Positions 35,283-44,707 of a stretch of DNA of 64,000 bases are shown here, one piece after another. Source of the stretch: Parabacteroides faecis (lineage in GTDB: Bacteria; Bacteroidota; Bacteroidia; Bacteroidales; Tannerellaceae); assembly GCF_014647375.1 (NCBI RefSeq), contig NZ_BMPB01000004.1, forward strand, positions 310,001-374,000, in the 5' to 3' direction. Made by a program: the position numbers and the translations under genes. Below the pieces are notes generated by a model, which made no database searches, was not told where the DNA came from, and saw nothing but the letters and a program-made list of their open reading frames with translations. Position 1 is the stretch's first letter, and every line of letters starts with the position of its first letter.

Positions 35283-37457
35283 ATGAAACGATTGGGTGTT
35301 GGTTTCTTGCTTTCATTGGCGATAATTGGAAGCGTATCTGCTCAGAATGGGAGCAAGCGTGTAGATTTAAAAGAAATTACAGATGGAAAGTTCCGTCAGG
35401 TAACCGCTATTGGTGAAATGCGGTCTTTACCGGATGGCGAGCATTATACGGCAATGAATAAAGACCGTAGTATGATCATTAAATACTCTTATCGTACAGG
35501 TAATCCGGTAGACACTTTGTTCAATGCCCGGACGGCCCGTGAATGTACGTTTGATGATTTTGACGGCTATGATATCAGTAGTACAGGCCATCATATACTG
35601 GTTTGGCGGGACACAGAGCCGATTTACCGCCGTTCTTTCAAAGCGATGGTTTACGATTATGACGTACGGCGTAACTATGTGAAACCGTTGTCCGATTCGA
35701 AAAATAAACAGATGATTCCGACTTACTCGCCGGACGGACGTATGTGTGCTTATGTGGTGGATAACAATATATGGGTTCGTAAGTTTGATTTCGATACCGA
35801 AGTACAGGTAACTAAAGACGGTGAACTGAATAAGGTGCTGAACGGTATTACCGATTGGGTATATGAAGAAGAATTTGCCGTTACGAACCTGATGGCCTGG
35901 TCTCCGGACAGCGAATATCTGACTTATGTCCGTTTCGATGAAAGTGAAGTGCCCGAATATTCCATGCAGATGTACGGCAATGGCCTGTATCCCGGATATT
36001 ACAATTTCAAATATCCGAAAGCTGGAGAGAGCAACTCGAAAGTAACGGTTCATTCTTACAGCGTAGCAACGAAAGATATCAAAGAACTGAAAATACCGGT
36101 GGAAGCGGATAGCTATATTCCCCGGATCACGTTCACAACTAATTCGGATCAGTTGGCTGTCATGACTTTGAACCGCCAGCAGAATCTTTTCAATATGTAT
36201 TATGTAAATCCGAAGAGCGGCGTATCCCGCCTGATCCTTCGTGATGAAAATAAATGTTATGTCGATTCCGAATGGCTGACTTCTATCCATTTCAACCCGA
36301 ATGGATTTACGTATGTGAGCGAACAGGATGGTTATTCCCATATCTACTTGTATTCGCCGACGGGAGTTATGCAGCGGCAGGTGACGAAAGGCAATTGGGA
36401 TGTGACCCGTTTGATCGGATATGACGATGTTGCCAAGGTAGTATATTACGAGTCGGCAGAAGAAAGCCCGTTGCGCCGTTCTGTCTATAAAATAGACCAG
36501 AAAGGTGTCAAGACGAAGCTGTCGGAAAGCGAAGGTACGAACAGTGCCGACTTCAGTGCTAACTATGCCTATTTCGTAAATAACTATTCGAATGCCAACA
36601 CGCCTGCCGTGATCACCGTAAATGAAACGAAGTCGAAGAAAGTGTTGCGCGTGTTGCAGGACAATGCTGCCTTACGCGAAAAACTGGCAAGTACATCATT
36701 CTCCAAAAAAGAATTTTTCAAGGTGCATACTGCTTCTGATATAGAGCTGAATGCCTGGATTGTAAAACCGGTGAATTTCGATGAATCGAAGAAATATCCG
36801 GTACTGATGGTGCAATATAGCGGACCTAATTCGCAACAAGTACTGGATAAATATGGTTTTGACTGGGAACATTACCTGGCTGCGAACGGAATTATCGTAG
36901 TCAGCGTGGATGGCCGGGGAACCGGTGCACGTGGTGAAGCCTTCCGTAAATGTACATACCTGCGGATGGGCGAATTGGAATCCAGAGACCAGGTGGAAGC
37001 CGCACAGGCTTTGGGCAAACTGCCGTACGTCGATGCAAAACGCATTGCCATCTGGGGCTGGAGCTTTGGCGGATATAATACATTGATGTCGATGAGCGTG
37101 GGTAACGGTACATTCAAGGCCGGTATCGCTGTCGCTCCTCCGACAGACTGGAAATATTATGACTCGGTATATACCGAACGTTTTATGCGTACGCCTAAAG
37201 AAAACTTCTCGGGCTATGCTGCAACTTCACCGATCCGGCTGGCAAAAGACTTACAAGGTAAGCTGTTGCTGGTACACGGAACTGCTGATGATAATGTACA
37301 CTTCCAGCAGACGATGGATTATGCAGAAGCATTGGTACAAGCCGGTAAACAGTTCGATATGCAGGTTTACAAAGACCGTAATCACAGTATTTACGGAGGA
37401 AATACCCGATATCATCTGTATACCAGGATGTCTAACTTCTTATTTGATAACTTATAA
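35283..37457 (+). CDS. Dipeptidyl peptidase IV-like S9 family serine peptidase
   Basis: 724 residues. Signal peptide (MKRLGVGFLLSLAIIGSVSAQ), an N-terminal beta-propeller with the DPP IV active-site loop (DWVYEEEFAVTNLMAWSPDSEYLTYVRFDES holds the Glu pair), and a C-terminal alpha/beta hydrolase with S594 in GWSFGGYNT, Asp in HGTADDNVHFQ (near 669) and His in DRNHSIYG. Removes X-Pro or X-Ala dipeptides from peptides in the periplasm. Its stop codon overlaps the lipA start codon by one base. Confidence 0.95.
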   Translation: MKRLGVGFLLSLAIIGSVSAQNGSKRVDLKEITDGKFRQVTAIGEMRSLPDGEHYTAMNKDRSMIIKYSYRTGNPVDTLFNARTARECTFDDFDGYDISSTGHHILVWRDTEPIYRRSFKAMVYDYDVRRNYVKPLSDSKNKQMIPTYSPDGRMCAYVVDNNIWVRKFDFDTEVQVTKDGELNKVLNGITDWVYEEEFAVTNLMAWSPDSEYLTYVRFDESEVPEYSMQMYGNGLYPGYYNFKYPKAGESNSKVTVHSYSVATKDIKELKIPVEADSYIPRITFTTNSDQLAVMTLNRQQNLFNMYYVNPKSGVSRLILRDENKCYVDSEWLTSIHFNPNGFTYVSEQDGYSHIYLYSPTGVMQRQVTKGNWDVTRLIGYDDVAKVVYYESAEESPLRRSVYKIDQKGVKTKLSESEGTNSADFSANYAYFVNNYSNANTPAVITVNETKSKKVLRVLQDNAALREKLASTSFSKKEFFKVHTASDIELNAWIVKPVNFDESKKYPVLMVQYSGPNSQQVLDKYGFDWEHYLAANGIIVVSVDGRGTGARGEAFRKCTYLRMGELESRDQVEAAQALGKLPYVDAKRIAIWGWSFGGYNTLMSMSVGNGTFKAGIAVAPPTDWKYYDSVYTERFMRTPKENFSGYAATSPIRLAKDLQGKLLLVHGTADDNVHFQQTMDYAEALVQAGKQFDMQVYKDRNHSIYGGNTRYHLYTRMSNFLFDNL

Positions 37458-38302
37458 TGTCAGAACATGTGAGAAAGCCGGATTGGTTAAAGATCCGGCT
37501 TGGTGGGAACGAGCAGTTTACAAAGACGAAAAGTATTGTTGAGTCGCATTGTCTGCATACCATTTGTACGAGCGGCAAATGCCCGAATATGGGAGAATGC
37601 TGGAGCCGGGGAACGGCCACGTTCATGATAGCGGGTGAGATATGTACCCGTTCCTGCCGCTTTTGTAATACGCTAACAGGCAAGCCGTTGCCGCTGGATC
37701 CGAAAGAACCGGCCAATGTAGCGGAAAGTATTCGCCTGATGAACTTAAAACACGCAGTGATAACGTCGGTCGATCGTGACGATCTGCCCGACCTGGGAGC
37801 CCGGCATTGGGTTGATACGATCCGGACAATCAAAGAAGTAAACCCGGATACGACGGTAGAAGTCCTGATACCTGACTTTCAGGGACGCCTTGATCTGGTC
37901 GATCAGGTAGTGGCAGCCGCTCCCGAAATCATATCGCATAATATGGAAACAGTGCGGCGTATCAGTCCGCAGGTTCGTAGTGCCGCCAAATACGATGTCA
38001 GCCTGGCTGTCCTGTCACGCATTGCAAAACAGGGTGCTACGGCAAAAACCGGTATCATGGTCGGCCTGGGAGAAACCCCCGGAGAGGTATACGAACTGAT
38101 GGACGATGTGCTGGCAGCAGGTGTTTCCGTATTAACAATTGGTCAATATTTACAACCATCCAGAAAAAATATTCAAGTAACTGAGTATGTGACCCCCGAA
38201 CAGTTTAATGTCTATAAATCAATCGCTTTGGATAAAGGATTTCGTATGGTAGAGAGCGCTCCGCTGGTTCGTTCCTCTTATCACGCTGAAAAGCATGTTT
38301 AA
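37457..38302 (+). CDS. lipA: Lipoyl synthase
   Basis: 281 residues. Inserts two sulfurs into octanoyl groups on lipoyl domains. Both iron-sulfur sites are present: the auxiliary cluster CTSGKCPNMGEC and the radical SAM cluster CTRSCRFC; the C-terminal serine motif appears as RSSYHAE. Translationally coupled to the upstream peptidase gene (TAATG overlap), an arrangement I know from other Bacteroidales. Confidence 0.97.
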   Translation: MSEHVRKPDWLKIRLGGNEQFTKTKSIVESHCLHTICTSGKCPNMGECWSRGTATFMIAGEICTRSCRFCNTLTGKPLPLDPKEPANVAESIRLMNLKHAVITSVDRDDLPDLGARHWVDTIRTIKEVNPDTTVEVLIPDFQGRLDLVDQVVAAAPEIISHNMETVRRISPQVRSAAKYDVSLAVLSRIAKQGATAKTGIMVGLGETPGEVYELMDDVLAAGVSVLTIGQYLQPSRKNIQVTEYVTPEQFNVYKSIALDKGFRMVESAPLVRSSYHAEKHV

Positions 38303-38366
38303 TAGCGAAAACTTTTAACACATTGGGTTGTTATATATTTAAAGTGCGAAGAAAGGGGGAAAGGGT

Positions 38367-39485
38367 ATGAACAAAGTTAAGAAAGGTTTAGACAATCAAG
38401 CCATTGGTCTGTTGCCATTGTTGCTTTTTATGTTCTTGGATAATTATTTTTCTTATCTGTTGTCTTTCATTATCGGCGTTACCTTTTGTTTTGTATGTAT
38501 TTTTCTTTATCAGGTATTGAGTAAGGATAAAGTGTATCAATTTTTATTGTTACCTTCAGCTATTACGCTGGTGTTGTATTCTGTCTTTCTCTGCCTGAAA
38601 CTGGAACCCGTACTATTCATTTATTCTCCGTTGATTACGGAGGTGTTGTTGGTGGTGGTACTTGCGTTTATCGGTTTTAGCCGGCGCTCTGTACTGAAAA
38701 AGATAAGAACATCGACACACCCGACTTACAAACGGACTTTGATGCGTACTACGTTAAATGAGTTTTATTTCATTGCCCAGTTGGTTCAGAATTTGTATAC
38801 ATTACATCTATTTGCCATTTTGGTATACAGTATCCTGCCGGATACGATGCAAAGTGTGCGCGTGGAACGTTTCCTTTACAGGGAACTGGGGGTATTGATC
38901 GGAGTACTGGTCATTCTTTATGAACAGATACGCTTATCGTTGATGCAAGGTAGTTTACAGAAAGAAATGTGGTTACCGGTGTTGAATGACGGAGGAAAAG
39001 TCATCGGTTGTATTGCGCGTTCGGTCAGCCGTTCGTTACCGAAGAAATACTATCATCCGATCGTCCGCGTAGCAGTTATCCATAATGGAATGCTTTATTT
39101 GATGAAAAGGAGTAAAGATGCATTCGTATCGCCGGATACGATCGATTATCCTTTCCATAGTTATGTACTATTCAGGCACAGTATCGAAAGTACGGTGCGT
39201 GAATCGGTAGGTGAACTTGCTGGACAGCAGGATGTGAATCCTCGTTTTCTCATTCGTTATACGTTTGAGAACGAGAAGGTGAAACATCTGGTATCGCTTT
39301 ACGTGATCTGTCTTCGTACGGAAGATCAGCTGAGTCAATGCAAGCGGGCAGGTGGAAAACTCTGGACTGCCAAGCAAATAGAAGAGAATCTGCATACCGG
39401 CGTATTCAGCGAATATTTCGAGCAGGAGTTCTCTTATCTTCAGAATACGATCTTGTTGGCAGAAAACTTCTGCTGTGGTAAATAA
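38367..39485 (+). CDS. Membrane protein with degenerate Nudix-like C-terminal domain
   Basis: 372 residues. About six membrane helices in the first 200 residues (LLPLLLFMFLDNYFSYLLSFIIGVTFCFVCIFLY, FLLLPSAITLVLYSVFL, ITEVLLVVVLAFIGF, LGVLIGVLVILYEQ), then a soluble domain starting at LPVLNDGGKVIGCIARS. The strand HPIVRVAVIHNGMLYLMKRS and the later SIESTVRESVGELAG follow the Nudix hydrolase order, but the Nudix box GX5EX7REUXEEXGU is incomplete. Probably binds rather than hydrolyses a nucleotide-like ligand; this is inference. A purine-rich SD-like stretch (GAAAGGGGGAAAGGG) precedes the ATG. Confidence 0.72.
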   Translation: MNKVKKGLDNQAIGLLPLLLFMFLDNYFSYLLSFIIGVTFCFVCIFLYQVLSKDKVYQFLLLPSAITLVLYSVFLCLKLEPVLFIYSPLITEVLLVVVLAFIGFSRRSVLKKIRTSTHPTYKRTLMRTTLNEFYFIAQLVQNLYTLHLFAILVYSILPDTMQSVRVERFLYRELGVLIGVLVILYEQIRLSLMQGSLQKEMWLPVLNDGGKVIGCIARSVSRSLPKKYYHPIVRVAVIHNGMLYLMKRSKDAFVSPDTIDYPFHSYVLFRHSIESTVRESVGELAGQQDVNPRFLIRYTFENEKVKHLVSLYVICLRTEDQLSQCKRAGGKLWTAKQIEENLHTGVFSEYFEQEFSYLQNTILLAENFCCGK

Positions 39486-39512
39486 CCGGGTATCCTTTAA
39501 CGGATACCCAGT
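39485..39512. terminator. Hairpin between convergent genes
   Basis: AACCGGGTATCC pairs with GGATACCCAGTT. The right arm covers the last codons of the phosphoesterase gene. Confidence 0.6.
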
Positions 39513-39991
39513 TCGATCACTTCGAGGTCTTTCATATTTTTGCCGTCGATGACGAAGCGGACCAGGGTACGAACCTGATGGAAACCGCTTTTACCGGCGG
39601 CGCCTGGATTGATATACAGACAATTCAGGTACTTGTCAAATGCAACTTTAAGAATGTGCGAGTGACCCGCTATGAACAAGTTCGGGCGGGTATCGTACAA
39701 TTCTTTGCGGATAGCCGGGTTGTAACGGCCCGGATAACCGCCTATATGCGTCATCATCACATTTACGTCTTCTACTTTGAAATGAGCTACTTCGGGATAT
39801 TCCAGCCGGAGTGATTGCCCGTCTATATTTCCATATACTGCCCGGAAAGGTTTCAAAGCAGCCAACCGTGCCGCCAGTCCATCCGAGCCTATATCACCAG
39901 CATGCCATATTTCATCGCATTCCGAGAAATATTCTGCATATTTATCATCCCACCAGGCATGAGTATCTGAGAGAAGTCCTATTTTAATCAT
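39497..39991 (-). CDS. YfcE/MJ0936-like metallophosphoesterase
   Basis: 164 residues, the short form of the family. All metal-binding motifs are present: LLSDTHAWWD, EIWHAGDIGS, VYGNID, MMTHIGGYPG and IAGHSHI. Hydrolyses phosphodiesters in vitro in known relatives; the cellular substrate is not known. Its stop codon lies inside the shared hairpin with the upstream convergent gene. Confidence 0.93.
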   Translation of the reverse strand: MIKIGLLSDTHAWWDDKYAEYFSECDEIWHAGDIGSDGLAARLAALKPFRAVYGNIDGQSLRLEYPEVAHFKVEDVNVMMTHIGGYPGRYNPAIRKELYDTRPNLFIAGHSHILKVAFDKYLNCLYINPGAAGKSGFHQVRTLVRFVIDGKNMKDLEVIELGIR

Positions 39992-40015
39992 ATTTGTGTT
40001 ATTACGTTAATGCTG

Positions 40016-40969
40016 TTATCTAAGGTTCTCTATCTGTCCGACCGGCAATCCTGTGCATCTTGCAATGTCGGCAGCCGCTATGCCCATACGTTTCATATTG
40101 GAAGCCGTCTGGAACAGAGCTTCAGCTTTGCCTTTGGCTTCGCCCTCGGCAAGCCCCTCTGCTTTTCCCTCTGCCAGTCCTTCGATGCGACCTTCCCATT
40201 TGGCGGTGTCGAGAACATCGTTCTGGATCATAATCACGTTCAGATGCTCGTCATACGCATGTCGCTCGCTTGAAGACATCGAGTAGTACTTCAGTTTCTC
40301 ACGGGCTTCACGAAGGCCCGGTGTTGTCGTGTCCGGGCGGATCGTTCCGTCTTTCAGATACTTGATCCATTCATCCAAAGGCGTCGAGGCGACCTTGTCG
40401 AACTCGTTTACGCGGATCAAAATGTACTCAGGGAAGATTGAAGACGGGAGACGGGTGACGACTGCATCACGGTCGCGGGTGTTGATACGCAGCCGGTCGC
40501 CGGTATGCACACCGGTGAAATGGTTCTGACCGTGGTAGATATAGTCTGTCCCCACACCAAGGTCGAAATACAGGATACTGATGGAGTAGACCTTTTTTAC
40601 TTTCTGATAGCCTTCACCCAGCGAGATATGCTCAGTGATGGCTTTGGCCACGCCGTAGAGAATACGTTCGAGATAATGAACTTCACGGGTGTTCTGGATT
40701 TCGACGATGATGATTTCGTCTTTGCTGTTCAGCGCCTTTATATCGACGCGGTTAAACTTGTCGTCGGCACTTTCCTGATTGCCTTCGCTTTCGAGGATCT
40801 CAAGTATCCTGACCTCTTCACGCAGCATAACGGTAAGGAAACCGTTAAGCACATCGAAGTTGGCCTTCTGGCGTAACAAACGCTTGATTGCCCAATCAAA
40901 ACGGATATACCGGTCCTGTAACTCTTTTCTTTCCTCTTCTGCCATGATTTTCAGATCTGACTTTTTCAT
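40016..40969 (-). CDS. Rpn/PD-(D/E)XK nuclease family protein (transposase-like)
   Basis: 317 residues; ATG at 40945 (MAEEERKEL) is an alternative start. The N-terminus RYIRFDWAIKRLLRQKANFDVLNGFLTVML and the core RVDIKALNSKDEIIIVEIQN (the D...ExQ form of the PD-(D/E)XK site) mark the Rpn/PDDEXK_2 family. The C-terminal part contains an Ala-Gly-Glu-Lys repeat (EGLAEGKAEGLAEGEAKGKA), usual in this family and prone to length change. Relatives have DNase activity and promote recombination; no terminal repeats are seen, so this is a lone gene. Promoter at 41000-41007. Confidence 0.9.
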   Translation of the reverse strand: MKKSDLKIMAEEERKELQDRYIRFDWAIKRLLRQKANFDVLNGFLTVMLREEVRILEILESEGNQESADDKFNRVDIKALNSKDEIIIVEIQNTREVHYLERILYGVAKAITEHISLGEGYQKVKKVYSISILYFDLGVGTDYIYHGQNHFTGVHTGDRLRINTRDRDAVVTRLPSSIFPEYILIRVNEFDKVASTPLDEWIKYLKDGTIRPDTTTPGLREAREKLKYYSMSSSERHAYDEHLNVIMIQNDVLDTAKWEGRIEGLAEGKAEGLAEGEAKGKAEALFQTASNMKRMGIAAADIARCTGLPVGQIENLR

Positions 40970-40999
40970 AGTAAGGTGTTTTATATGTTATGTAATACG

Positions 41000-41007
41000 C
41001 AAATATA
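41000..41007 (-). promoter_or_regulatory. -7 promoter element of the Rpn-like gene
   Basis: CAAATATA (TATATTTG on the minus strand), 30 bases upstream of the start at 40969. Confidence 0.5.
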
Positions 41008-41141
41008 TGCATAATTATTAATGAACAGGTTATTAAAATGGAAGAAATATATTTTACCGGACACAGATTTCGGGACTGTCGATCTTTTATTCGTTTGTGT
41101 CTTTTTTCAAGGGATATAGCGAATATGTGAATTATTGTTCT

Positions 41142-41149
41142 TATATTTG
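41142..41149 (+). promoter_or_regulatory. Orphan -7 promoter element, plus strand
   Basis: TATATTTG matches TAnnTTTG. No gene starts within 500 bases, but a terminator-like hairpin ends at 41406, so it may drive a short RNA. Confidence 0.35.
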
Positions 41150-41154
41150 GGTGT

Positions 41155-41407
41155 TTGCAAAGAAGTATTCATATAATTTTAAAACAATGCCTATGGTATA
41201 AAACTGTCTAAAAGACATATTAAGATATAAAAAACGTAAAGTTTATTTAGAAGGTGCTGAAAAACTACCACTTTTAGATGCCCCCTTCAAAGTACACTGG
41301 ACGTTCACGTTTAGGCGTGGACTTCATTGTTGTATTATAAGGGGAGCGGGTTGTGGTAGACCTTTCAGGACCGTAATACAAAAAAACAATGAGTCCACGT
41401 TTTTTTA
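41155..41407 (+). ncRNA. Candidate small RNA unit upstream of the SusC gene
   Basis: The interval runs from the expected start after the TATATTTG box to the end of a T run behind a long hairpin: CGTGGACTTCATTGTTGTAT.. (41316-41337) pairs with 41374-41399 with small bulges, then T7. The gene-free stretch 40970-41657 holds this unit, the Rpn promoter and the SusC leader. Evidence is only promoter plus terminator, and no known RNA family is recognised. Confidence 0.25.
41316..41406 (+). terminator. Long hairpin followed by T run
   Basis: Arms 41316-41337 and 41374-41399 (core GTGGACT..CATTGTT / AACAATGAGTCCAC), 36-base loop, then seven T. Confidence 0.55.
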
Positions 41408-41657
41408 TTGGTCTTCCCTTCTCTCTACTTTGGACTCCCGGCGGGTAGCCGGATATCAAACCTTGTTTAGTACTATTCCTTTCCTATAGGATTCTGATGT
41501 AGCAACGTGAATGTTGCCGAATGAATTATTATGAAAAGCGGACACCGATTTGTAGCAAGAATGTGTGATGAATGTCATTAACCTGTCTCCGGATTGAAAT
41601 GTTGTCTTGCTTATTTTGTTCCGCAAATAAATCAAATTTATTATTATTTTAAACAAA

Positions 41658-44600
41658 ATGGATCGAGAGAAGAATGTGTCCCATTTACTGGGAATTTTAT
41701 GCCTTGCCGTAGCGTTGCAGTTTTTTCCTGCACAAGTATGGGCGGAGACCAATGTACTTCCTGTTGTTAGCCAGCAAAAATCGTATGCTCTAACGGGGAA
41801 TATTGTGGATGGAAAAGGGGAGCCGATAATCGGAGCCAATGTTGTGTTAAAAGGTTCTGCGACTGGTGTCGTGACCGATGTGGATGGGAATTTTTCAATG
41901 AATGTATCGGAGAAAGATGTCCTGATGATTTCTTATATAGGATACAATTCACTGGAAATTCCGGTAAAAGGGCAAAAAAGCTTGAATATCGTAATGAAGG
42001 AGAATGTAGAATCATTGGATGAAATCGTGGTTATCGGTTATGGTACAATGAAGAAAAAAGATTTGACAGGTTCCGTATCTGCCATAAAAGCCGATGAAAT
42101 TACGGCCTTTACCGTATCCAATCCTATTCAGGCTTTGCAGGGGAGAGTTCCGGGAGTTGTCCTTTCACAGAATACCGGAGATCCGTCGGGAGATTACTCG
42201 ATCCGTATTCGAGGGGTTAATTCGATCAAAGGGGATAATTCTCCGCTTTATATCATTGACGGAATACCTGCGAGCACGTCTTCTATCAATACATATGATA
42301 TCGAATCCATGGAAATCCTGAAAGATGCGTCGGCTACGGCTATTTACGGTTCCCGTGGAGCGAATGGTGTAGTTTTGATAACGACCAAGAAGGGGAAAAC
42401 CGGGAAAACGACAGTTTCTTACGACTTTGAATATGGCTTCCAGAAGCAGATAAAAAGTTGGATTTAATGAATGCTCAGGAGTGGGCGCGGTTTTATAATG
42501 AATATCTGGTCAATGCAGATATTTTGAGTGAAGCTCCTTTTTCCGAAACGGATATTGCAGCAATGGGGAAAGGGGTAGACTGGCAGAATGAAGTATTTCA
42601 GAATGCTCCTATCTCGAATCATAATATTAATGTATCGGGGGGAACGGATAATTTGCGTTATTTCATAAGCGGTTCAGCGATGATGAAAGACGGCTTGATC
42701 CATAACAGTTCGTATGATAAATACAATTTACGTTCGAGCCTGGATTTGAAAATGAGCAAGATGGTCAGTGCTTCGTTGAACATGGGATATTCGCTGATAA
42801 ACCAGATGAACCAGTCTGACGGAGGAGGTAACGGAGGTTCTTCTATGATCGGTGCCACTTATTCTGCCGCACCGGTATTTTATCCGTACGATGAAAGTGG
42901 TAATTATAAGGATTTGCGTTCCTGGTATTCCTGGTCGTCGCATGAAATCAAGAACCCCATTTGCATGGCTTATGAGGCAACTTACAAGACTGTTACGAAC
43001 CTGACGAATATCAATGCCGCTATCAACTTCCAGCCGATCAAAGGCCTTTCTGTGAAAGCGACTTTCGGTCTGGAAGGTTTGGATTCACGGTATGACGCTT
43101 ATACGACTAAAAAGTATATTTACCAGAATAATTCCGCATCCGTGAACCATAAACGGTCTACTAATGTGATAAATGAGGATATTGTGAATTATGACTTTAC
43201 CGTGAATAAAATTCACTCATTCAATCTGATGGGTGGTTTTACTTATCAGCAGAATGTTTATAAATCGATAGCCGCATCCGGTAATACATTCCTGAGCGAT
43301 GTCCAGCAAACAAATAATCTGTCTTCGGCAGGAACGGTCAACACTCCTTCTACCTCTTATTCCAAATGGGCGTTGATGTCTTATCTCGGACGTATCAACT
43401 ATTCTTTTAATGGTAAATATCTGGTGACTGCCAGTTTCCGCGCGGACGGATCGAGCCGTTATTCGGCAGGTTCGCGTTGGGGATATTTCCCTTCGGGAGC
43501 TGTGGCATGGAGAATATCCGAAGAACCTTTTATGAAACAGTTTGAAAAAGTGACCAATCTGAAACTTCGCCTGGGATATGGCCGTACAGGTTCGAGTGCC
43601 ATCGATCCGTATATGACACAGAATTTATTGAATACAGGAAAGACGGCGACAGGAACTGAGAATGTACCCTACTATGCGCCAAGCAGCACTTTCCCGGAAG
43701 ATCTGAAATGGGAGACAACGTCTCAATGGGATGTCGGTGCCGATCTGGGCTTGTTCAACCAACGGTTACGTTTTACAGCCGATTATTATTATAAAAAGAC
43801 GACTGACCTGTTGAATACGGTATCGTTGCCGTCTTCATCCGGATATTCATCGACAGTCCGGAATATCGGAAGTATGAGTAACCGGGGAGTCGAACTTTTG
43901 GTGGAAGCGGATGTCGTACAAAAGAAGGATTTTGGTTTTACAGTCCAGTTTAATATTGCACATAATAAAAATAGAGTTGAAGAATTGGCTGGCGGAGATG
44001 ATATTTTAGGTACGACTTACAGTAACTATGGTTCTGGTTCTATAACCATTATTCGCGAAGGAGAACCTTTAGGGGCGTTTTATGTATATAAAGATGCCGG
44101 ATTAGATGAAAAAGGCTCTCTTTCTTATGTCGATATGAATGGTGACGGTCAATATACAGATACGGAAGACCGATATATCGCGGGATCGCCTTTTCCGGAT
44201 TTTACGTATGGTTTGAATTGCGGCTTTCGCTATAAAAACTGGGATTTCAATTTCTTTCTGCAGGGAAGCCAGGGAAATGATGTCTTTAACTTGAGCGAGA
44301 TGAGGAATTATTCTTATGGCCAGGGTATGAATATCGAGCGTAAGGTGTATTATGAAAGTTGGAGGGAAGGACAGGATAATTCTCATGTCGCCTATCCGAA
44401 GATTGAGGCGGTCGGCTCTTTGAAGTACTCAGACCGTTTCATCGAGAATGGTTCTTATCTGCGTTTGAAAAATGTCAGTCTGGCCTACAATTTCCCTTGT
44501 GAAAAATGGAGTACCCGGAATTGGCTTAGCGGTATCCGGGTGTTTGTAAGTGCCCAGAACTGGTTGACCTTTACCAAGTATAACGGGGTGGACCCGGAGG

Positions 44601-44695
44601 TGAGTTCAAAAGCGAGTGATGTCAATGCCGGTATCGACCATTTGACTTATCCGAACAGTAAAACGTTTTCAATGGGTTTAAGTGTCAAATTTTAA
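41658..44695 (+). pseudogene. SusC/RagA-type TonB-dependent outer membrane receptor, frameshifted
   Basis: Two frames together give one SusC of about 1010 residues. Frame one (41658-42467): signal peptide MDREKNVSHLLGILCLAV.., CarboxypepD_reg-like domain (GNIVDGKGEPIIGANVVLKG), TonB box-like region and the plug (DEIVVIGYGTMKKKDLTGSVS, YIIDGIPASTSSINTYDIES, SATAIYGSRGANGVVLITTKKG). Frame two (from about 42452 to 44695): the barrel, starting at LDLMNAQEWARFYNEYL. The shift is at the A run 42452-42456: five A are present where six would join QKQIK to KLDLMN. Either a real mutation, a slippery on/off site, or a sequence error. With SusD it would import a glycan or other nutrient. Confidence 0.88.
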
Positions 44696-44707
44696 AAATC
44701 AGAAACA

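Noticed and set aside
40016-40969. Intact insertion sequence
   Set aside because: The Rpn-like gene is often labelled transposase, but no terminal inverted repeats or target duplications are visible around it.
41316-41399. Invertible promoter element upstream of SusC
   Set aside because: The inverted repeats enclose only 36 bases without a TAnnTTTG box, and no recombinase gene is nearby; a hairpin with T run explains it better.
41274-41459. 61-residue minus-strand frame upstream of SusC
   Set aside because: Lies across the terminator-like hairpin, no ribosome site or recognisable protein pattern.
42452-42457. Programmed -1 ribosomal frameshift in SusC
   Set aside because: The run TAAAAAG is not a full slippery heptamer (AAAAAAG) and no downstream stem or pseudoknot is evident, so it is not claimed as programmed.
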